A DNA stretch of 42,799 bases from a virus, in the IMG/VR virus record IMGVR_UViG_3300005288_000094, positions 1 through 42,799 of that record. One strand, 5' to 3'. Below, piece by piece: positions 38,585-42,799 of this stretch; the stretch's first letter is position 1; every line of letters starts with the position of its first letter. The position numbers and the translations under genes are program-made. Under the pieces are notes generated by a model, which was not told where the DNA came from, did no database searches, and saw only the letters and a program-made list of their open reading frames with translations.

Positions 38585-39060
38585 TGGCCGAAATCATATT
38601 CACCGGCAACCTTGGCGCTGACAGCGAGATTCGCTATACAGTCAGCGGCTCCCCGGTCCTGAACTTTCGCGCCGCCGATACCAAGTCCAAAAAGGACGGC
38701 AATGGCGGATGGGAGAAAGTTACCGAACAATGGTTCCGCGTCGAGCTCTGGGGATCCACTGCCGAGTTCCTGGCAGACCATCTCAAGTCCGGCGTCCGAG
38801 TCAAGGTCTACGGCCAGTTCTACAAGCGCGACTACGACGGCACCAACGGCCCCGGCGTATCGCTTGATGTCAAGGCATCGGCCATTGAAATCCTCACCAG
38901 CAACAAGGATCGGCAAAAGCTGGCCGGTTCTAGTCAACCCGCCAATGACTGGAACGCGACCCAGCCGGCTTCTAGTCCGCAAGCATCCGATCCGTGGGCC
39001 GCGCCGCAAGCATCCAATGCGGGCGGCTGGCCACCTGCCGACAATTCCGCACCGTTCTAA
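38584..39060 (+). CDS. ssb: Single-stranded DNA-binding protein (158 aa)
   Basis: Residues 1-107 form the OB-fold (MAEIIFTGNLGADSEIRYTVSGSPVLNFRAAD, VTEQWFRVELWGSTAEFLADHLKSGVRVKVYG). The C-terminal tail is Ala/Ser/Pro-rich and ends PPADNSAPF, resembling the acidic tip of SSB that binds partner proteins. It overlaps the ATPase by one base. Confidence 0.95.
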   Translation: MAEIIFTGNLGADSEIRYTVSGSPVLNFRAADTKSKKDGNGGWEKVTEQWFRVELWGSTAEFLADHLKSGVRVKVYGQFYKRDYDGTNGPGVSLDVKASAIEILTSNKDRQKLAGSSQPANDWNATQPASSPQASDPWAAPQASNAGGWPPADNSAPF

Positions 39061-39072
39061 GGAGATCTGAAA

Positions 39073-39678
39073 ATGCCTATCGAATTCAAGGAGTGGCCCA
39101 AGACGCCGCGCCTACTCCGCAACATCGTCATCACCGAGAAGATTGACGGCACCAATGCTGCTATTGGCATAGTGCCGGTTGACAACGAGATTGACGACCC
39201 GTGCATCATCGACCACGTTAGGCTCCACGGCCAGCGCTACGGCGTCTATGCGCAGTCCAGAACGCGACTCATCACTCCGGGCAAGCAGACAGATAACTAC
39301 GGGTTTGCCGGATGGGTTCAGGCCAACTCGGGCGAACTCGTGGAACTGCTTGGCGAGGGTCTGCATTACGGCGAGTGGTGGGGAAACGGAATCCAGCGCA
39401 AGTACGGCATGGCCGAGAAGTGGTTCTCACTCTTCAACACCGCCCGGCACTCGGATCTAGAGACGGACATCAACCTGTCAGTCGTCCCGGTGCTTTATCA
39501 GGGCCCGAACGACACGGCGGCAATCGCGGGGGCGCTGGAGCTGTTGCGCGCGAACGGCTCAGTTGCGGCTCCTGGCTTCATGAATCCTGAGGGGATCTGC
39601 ATCTACCATGCCGCATCCCGCCAAGTCTCCAAGGTCACGCTCGACAAGGACGACGCCGGTAAATGGGAAGCTGCCTAG
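39073..39678 (+). CDS. Rnl2-like RNA ligase (201 aa)
   Basis: RNA ligases seal 3'-OH/5'-phosphate ends through an adenylated lysine. Motif I is ITEKIDGTNAAI with Lys23. Motif IIIa is YGEWWGNGIQRKYG (about 96-109), motif IV is EGICIYH, and motif V is KVTLDKDD near the C-terminus. The protein is shorter than T4 Rnl2 and lacks the C-terminal domain. It might repair host or phage tRNA cut by defence nucleases; no kinase/phosphatase partner is seen nearby. AAGGAG lies upstream of the ATG. Confidence 0.88.
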   Translation: MPIEFKEWPKTPRLLRNIVITEKIDGTNAAIGIVPVDNEIDDPCIIDHVRLHGQRYGVYAQSRTRLITPGKQTDNYGFAGWVQANSGELVELLGEGLHYGEWWGNGIQRKYGMAEKWFSLFNTARHSDLETDINLSVVPVLYQGPNDTAAIAGALELLRANGSVAAPGFMNPEGICIYHAASRQVSKVTLDKDDAGKWEAA

Positions 39679-39708
39679 TCAAATAGCACACCCGCACTAA
39701 ATCCCACG

Positions 39709-39730
39709 CCGCCACATAGGCGGTTTTTTT
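39709..39730 (+). terminator. Terminator after the RNA ligase gene
   Basis: CCGCC (39709-39713) pairs with GGCGG (39719-39723) around ACATA and is followed by seven T residues. Confidence 0.8.
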
Positions 39731-39790
39731 ATGCCAACTTTCGCGGCGCTCGGCACATGTCGGGCGCCGCTTGCATACCCAAAGGAAACC

Positions 39791-40087
39791 ATGACCATCA
39801 CCGAACTTGCCCCGCACATCCAGGCCCGCAATTCCGCCGCCGTGACCGTTTACACCAAGCCCAACTGCGTGCAATGCACGCGCACATTCCGAATGCTGGA
39901 CCGCGCCGAGATCGTATACACCGCCGTGAACGTGACCGAAGATCAGACCGGGCTCGACTACATCAAGGGTCTGGACTACTCATCGGCGCCCGTCGTTTTC
40001 GTGTCCACCATCGAAGGCGACGTGCATTGGGGCGGATTCCGGCCTGACCTGATCGAGCGCCACATTACGCATGTTGATGCTGCATGA
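39791..40087 (+). CDS. nrdH: NrdH-like glutaredoxin (98 aa)
   Basis: The start is ATG 39791 (an earlier ATG at 39731 lacks a binding site). The redox motif is KPNCVQC with Cys26 and Cys29. The cis-Pro loop SSAPVVFV and the end motif WGGFRPDLIERH fit NrdH-redoxins, which donate electrons to class I ribonucleotide reductase. No reductase gene is in this window, so it probably serves the host enzyme. Confidence 0.88.
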   Translation: MTITELAPHIQARNSAAVTVYTKPNCVQCTRTFRMLDRAEIVYTAVNVTEDQTGLDYIKGLDYSSAPVVFVSTIEGDVHWGGFRPDLIERHITHVDAA

Positions 40088-40719
40088 AGCCGCTGAAGGT
40101 GCACGAGAGCACCAACTACCACCCGCACGCGCTGTCCAGATTCAATTCAGACACCACTGAGCATCAGATGGAGATCCTGCTAGATCAGGGACTCTATCGG
40201 CACCTGCGATTCAAGAAGCCCGGCACTGGCATGTACTACTTCGACCTCATCACCAGCCCAGGCCTACTGACTATCCGGGCCGACATGGGCACCTACGTAT
40301 TTTCCCGAGTGGAGGACATGTTCGAGTTCTTCACCGGCAACGGATATGTCAACGCTGGATATTGGGGTGAGAAGCTACAGGCCACCGACAGCGCCGGATA
40401 TCGCCAGCATGACGAGGATCTGTTCAAGAAGTGGCTCATTCAATACTTCTGGGAAAACCGCGATCAGTATGAGCTGGAGGACGCCCGCTCGATCTGGGAG
40501 GCGATCCGACGAGACATTCTTAGCGACTACGAATGGCGCGGATCCAGCGAGGCGTGCAGATCCCTCATCGATTCATTCCGAGAGTGCGGGTTCGAGTTCG
40601 GTGAATCGTGGGAACTCAACTGGGATGACTACACCTTCCACTACCTGTGGTGCTGCCACGCGATACTGGCCGGCATCCGCGACTACCGGGCATACAAGGC
40701 GGCGGACGATGCCGCTTAG
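40084..40719 (+). CDS. Conserved hypothetical phage protein (211 aa)
   Basis: The ATG overlaps the redoxin stop by 4 bp. The pattern NSDTTEHQMEILLDQGLYRHLRFKKPGTGMYYFDLITSPGLLTIRADMGTYVFSRVEDMFEFF and WCCHAILAGIRDYRAYK recurs in many phages, but I know no function. It is rich in aromatic residues and predicted helical at the end. Confidence 0.75.
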   Translation: MKPLKVHESTNYHPHALSRFNSDTTEHQMEILLDQGLYRHLRFKKPGTGMYYFDLITSPGLLTIRADMGTYVFSRVEDMFEFFTGNGYVNAGYWGEKLQATDSAGYRQHDEDLFKKWLIQYFWENRDQYELEDARSIWEAIRRDILSDYEWRGSSEACRSLIDSFRECGFEFGESWELNWDDYTFHYLWCCHAILAGIRDYRAYKAADDAA

Positions 40720-40903
40720 TCCCTGTGCCCGCGGCTGCTGCTGGACGCCGTGGGACGCATGCGCACTATCCGGGACATGCGGCTGCCACTGGGGCGACTG
40801 GCTCAAGGTGGACGCGCCAAAAACTGGGGCCGTGGTGACCCATCGAGACCCCACCGCAAATGAAGCAATCGGCAACGTAATGAAAGGAGGTAAGGCGCGA
40901 TGA
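40709..40903 (+). CDS. Small Cys-rich protein (64 aa)
   Basis: ATG 40709 overlaps the previous gene by 11 bp. Six Cys appear in the first 30 residues (CARGCCWTPWDACALSGTCGCHWGDW), suggesting metal binding. The stop overlaps the next ATG. Function unknown. Confidence 0.6.
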   Translation: MPLSPCARGCCWTPWDACALSGTCGCHWGDWLKVDAPKTGAVVTHRDPTANEAIGNVMKGGKAR

Positions 40904-41208
40904 CCGCCTACACCCACAACAGCAAGCGCGCCCACCTTGACGCGCTCCGGATTCGCCAGCAGATCGCAGCGGCCGAGCTTGAGCGGGAAGAGGCCGAGCT
41001 GGCGACACTGCTGGATGCTGAGCGCGGCCTACGACAGATCCAACTCAGGCGCCGCAACGTCGCCAAGGACCTCCAGCAAGCCCGCGAACGGACCACCACG
41101 GCGCGGGGACAGTTGGTGCTGCCACCGGTTGTGCACGGCGGGCGTGAGGGGCTAGAAGCGGCGGCTAGGGAAGCTGCCGGATGGTGGACCAGGAAGAGGG
41201 CGGCGTGA
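40900..41208 (+). CDS. Coiled-coil hypothetical protein (102 aa)
   Basis: AAAGGAGGT lies eight bases before ATG 40900, a near-perfect ribosome binding site that implies strong translation. Residues 9-72 form a long charged helix (ALRIRQQIAAAELEREEAELATLLDAERG). Function unknown. Confidence 0.7.
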   Translation: MTAYTHNSKRAHLDALRIRQQIAAAELEREEAELATLLDAERGLRQIQLRRRNVAKDLQQARERTTTARGQLVLPPVVHGGREGLEAAAREAAGWWTRKRAA

Positions 41209-41528
41209 TGGAGCAGATCGCCGGGCAGGTGGACATATTTGCCGAACTCGGGGAATCCGCGCCCGTGCCACCATTCACCGTGTTCACCTGCGTTTGGGCG
41301 TCGAGCCGGACATGCGGATGGTGCGACGGCAAGGGACTTGACGGCGGCGGGGCGTGCCGGAATCCGAAGAACGACAAGGAGTCATTCTTCTACGACTATT
41401 GCCGCCCATGCCGCGAAAAATACGGGTACCCGAAAGTCACCGCCGATGGATTCCCACTGATTATCGACCGGACCATGAAGCCGCGCCCCGGTGGAACGCT
41501 GCCACCATACGAACCACTACCCGATTAG
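41208..41528 (+). CDS. Cys-rich hypothetical protein (106 aa)
   Basis: ATG 41208 overlaps the previous stop by one base (GTG 41205 is an alternative). The product has CGWCDGKGLDGGGACRNP and DYCRPCREKYGYPKV, two Cys pairs likely to bind zinc, in a pattern found near actinophage replication genes. Function unknown. Confidence 0.65.
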   Translation: MEQIAGQVDIFAELGESAPVPPFTVFTCVWASSRTCGWCDGKGLDGGGACRNPKNDKESFFYDYCRPCREKYGYPKVTADGFPLIIDRTMKPRPGGTLPPYEPLPD

Positions 41529-41543
41529 GAAAGGAGAAGCTAA

Positions 41544-41981
41544 ATGGCCGAGCCCGAAGAGAAGGATCGGCGGCTTTGGGCGAAGCTCGATGTGGACTAC
41601 TTCGACAACCCTAAGATCGATGAGCTATCCGACTCCGCGCAACTACTCCACGTCGGCCTAATCCTGAAGGCCAAGAAGCAGCAGAAGGGCGGAGTGCTGT
41701 CATCCAGGCTATGCAAGGCGCGTGGTGATGCGGCGTTACGGGAACTCATTGACGGCAACCTGATCCACAAGATAGACGCCCGAAGCTACCAGTTGCATGA
41801 CTACGTGAAGCACCAGACGGACAACGTTGAACTATCGAAAACACGGTCCGAAGTTGGCCGTTTCGGTGCGCACAAGACCAACCATGAAAAGCGCTTCAAA
41901 TACGTCGATACTTGCGAGCACTGCCAAAATGCCGCCGTAGCTGGTGAAAGTTGGCTGAAGCACGCGGAACTAGCCGCCTAA
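41544..41981 (+). CDS. Replication initiator/organiser N-terminal-like protein (145 aa)
   Basis: AGGAG with good spacing precedes ATG 41544. Residues 10-90 match the winged-helix N-terminal domain of phage replisome organisers (LWAKLDVDYFDNPKIDELSDSAQLLHVGLILKAKKQQKGGVL...YQLHDYVKHQ). The usual long C-terminal part is missing; it ends soon after a Cys pair (CEHCQNAAVAG). Iteron-like repeats directly follow, and no other replication initiator is seen. Confidence 0.75.
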   Translation: MAEPEEKDRRLWAKLDVDYFDNPKIDELSDSAQLLHVGLILKAKKQQKGGVLSSRLCKARGDAALRELIDGNLIHKIDARSYQLHDYVKHQTDNVELSKTRSEVGRFGAHKTNHEKRFKYVDTCEHCQNAAVAGESWLKHAELAA

Positions 41982-41997
41982 CCTACCCAAAACCAGA

Positions 41998-42070
41998 GCG
42001 GCAAAAGCGGCAAAACGAGCGGCAATTGCCGCCAATTAGCCGCGGCAAAAACCCCGGCAACAGAGCGGCA
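41998..42070. repeat. Iteron-like GCGGCAAAA repeats with a GCGGCAATTGCCGC palindrome
   Basis: GCGGCAAAA occurs at 41998, 42007 and 42042, with partial copies at 42055 and 42065. A perfect 14-bp palindrome GCGGCAATTGCCGC lies at 42019-42032. The cluster follows the replication-organiser gene, a common place for a phage origin. The stretch up to 42213 holds no gene and is AT-richer than the rest. Confidence 0.6.
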
Positions 42071-42079
42071 GAGTTAAGA

Positions 42080-42097
42080 GACCTACTTACGTAGGTC
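42080..42097. other. Perfect seven-pair hairpin downstream of the iterons
   Basis: GACCTAC and GTAGGTC form a stem around TTAC. A T-run starts only 11 bases further on (CCTTTTTC), so this is a poor terminator; a structural origin element is also possible. Confidence 0.4.
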
Positions 42098-42213
42098 CCG
42101 AATCTCGCCTTTTTCAGTACTCATCTTTTAGAGAAGTGATGAAAAAAGTTTCCAACCAAACATCACCTACTTAAACGCGAGGCTGAGCAATTTTTGGCTG
42201 AAAGGAATTTCCA

Positions 42214-42456
42214 TTGACCGAATGCCCATACGGAGAGTGCCCACGCGGTGGTGGCGACTGGTGCGACTGCTGGATGCCGGAACAGATCCGGCCCACGTAC
42301 CCACCGGAACCGTGCGAAGCCTGTTGGTACTGGTCCGGAGCGATGAAGGTGTGCGATCGATGCTGCGAGGGTCACACGGACCGCCAGTGGAAGAACCTGA
42401 TGCTTGGGCCCGCATGGGACGGGCGTCAGATGATCCACAAGGGAGGCAAGCCATGA
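42214..42456 (+). CDS. Cys/Trp-rich hypothetical protein (80 aa)
   Basis: The best start is TTG 42214, with AAGGA eight bases upstream. The product has CPYGECPRGGGDWCDCW, PCEACWYWSGAMKVCDRCCEGH, with at least nine Cys. It probably holds two zinc ions. It overlaps the next gene by 4 bp. Confidence 0.6.
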   Translation: MTECPYGECPRGGGDWCDCWMPEQIRPTYPPEPCEACWYWSGAMKVCDRCCEGHTDRQWKNLMLGPAWDGRQMIHKGGKP

Positions 42457-42799
42457 CCATCACGGATCAGCAGGGACGGGCCATCGCATACCTGCTCCAC
42501 GAGATCCGACCGGACTGGGGCATCGCATCGCTGATGTCACTGATCGACAAGCACCGCGACGCCGTAGAGCTTGGGCCACTGATCATCGCCGCGACAACCA
42601 AGGCCATGGAGCCGAGCTGCCTAACTCCGGCGCCGATCTTCCATCCAGGCGCACACTGGCCGGCCAAAGCTAAAGCGCAACTGCCGAAGCCGGAACCGTG
42701 CCAGTGGCACATAGGCGAGAAAGCCCACAACTGCCGATGTTGTGCGGCAGACCGAAAAGCAGAAGCACCACTCGAAGCCGTCCCAACCGGGGCGGCTTC
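42453..42799 (+). CDS. 5' part of hypothetical gene continuing at position 1-150
   Basis: ATG 42453 overlaps the previous stop (ATGA). The protein begins MTITDQQGRAIAYLLHEIRP and continues DWGIASLMSLIDKHRDAVELG; the N-terminal half is helical like a small winged-helix protein and the C-terminal half is Cys/His-containing. At the window's right edge the frame is still open; joined to position 123 it ends at 150, giving 124 residues in total. Confidence 0.75.
   Translation, partial: MTITDQQGRAIAYLLHEIRPDWGIASLMSLIDKHRDAVELGPLIIAATTKAMEPSCLTPAPIFHPGAHWPAKAKAQLPKPEPCQWHIGEKAHNCRCCAADRKAEAPLEAVPTGAA
42678..42799. repeat. Right copy of 122-bp exact terminal direct repeat
   Basis: Identical to 1-122. 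See the left copy for interpretation; the open frame that passes through it shows that joining the copies is biologically sensible. Confidence 0.95.

Noticed and set aside
38341-39009. Minus-strand frame of 222 codons under the ATPase and SSB genes
   Set aside because: Shadow of two well-supported plus-strand genes; no motif found.
41998-42070. CRISPR array
   Set aside because: The repeated units are only 9 bp, nearly adjacent, with no spacer regularity. No CRISPR array or cas gene was seen anywhere in the window.
42678-42799. A true short terminal repeat of a linear virion genome
   Set aside because: A gene crosses it, and it lies within an operon far from the terminase genes. An assembly overlap of a circular map explains it better, although sequencing reads would be needed to prove this.

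Overview
The window looks like a complete genome of a temperate, tailed (siphovirus-type) bacteriophage of a high-GC actinobacterium. The first 122 bases are repeated exactly as the last 122 bases, and a gene starting at 42453 reads in frame through that repeat to a stop at 150. The contig is therefore a closed circle of about 42,677 bp, cut at an arbitrary point. The putative attP core carries the 3' half of a tRNA-Thr(CGU) gene. Together with GC content, start codons and gene order this suggests a host in the Micrococcaceae (Arthrobacter-like); the host is an inference.

Layout: (1) 1-3234, the end of the rightward early/accessory operon (RusA-like resolvase and small, often Cys-rich proteins), closed by a terminator at 3282. 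(2) 3422-4241, a small gene, a complete tRNA-Cys(GCA) and an HNH endonuclease, followed by a striking palindrome made of two DnaA-box-like sequences. (3) 4441-15131, packaging and head genes: small and large terminase, portal, MuF-type head protein split by an intein, scaffold, major capsid protein, connectors, tail terminator and tail tube. (4) 15167-27508, tail and lysis: tail assembly chaperones with a -1 frameshift site, tape measure, tail tip proteins, M23-type endolysin, holin candidates and a receptor-binding protein with an SGNH-esterase domain. (5) 27513-30927, the leftward lysogeny module: tyrosine integrase, attP with arm-type repeats, two small XRE-type regulators, and a divergent switch with a Cro-like and an excisionase-like gene. 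(6) 31053-35974, a dense chain of tiny overlapping rightward genes. (7) 36010-42799, recombination/replication: YqaJ-type exonuclease, SbcC/RecF-like ATPase, SSB, RNA ligase, NrdH-like redoxin, and a replication-initiator-like gene followed by iteron-like repeats.

The most unusual system is at 8073-10079. The MuF-type head protein gene is interrupted by a 315-residue intein inserted exactly in the conserved HPRC(H)C motif. On the opposite strand, almost entirely inside that intein, lies a 282-codon gene for a Vsr/EDxHD-like homing endonuclease. Every endonuclease codon is the exact reverse complement of an intein codon, so about 90% of the intein DNA appears to encode two proteins in register: a protein-splicing element on one strand and a DNA-cutting enzyme on the other.

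Most structural and early genes are spaced by 4-bp ATGA/GTGA overlaps, implying long translationally coupled transcripts. Terminators at 3282, 27736, 29435, 35966 and 39709 divide the genome into transcription units. Function calls rest on sequence motifs and gene order read by eye; no database search was possible.
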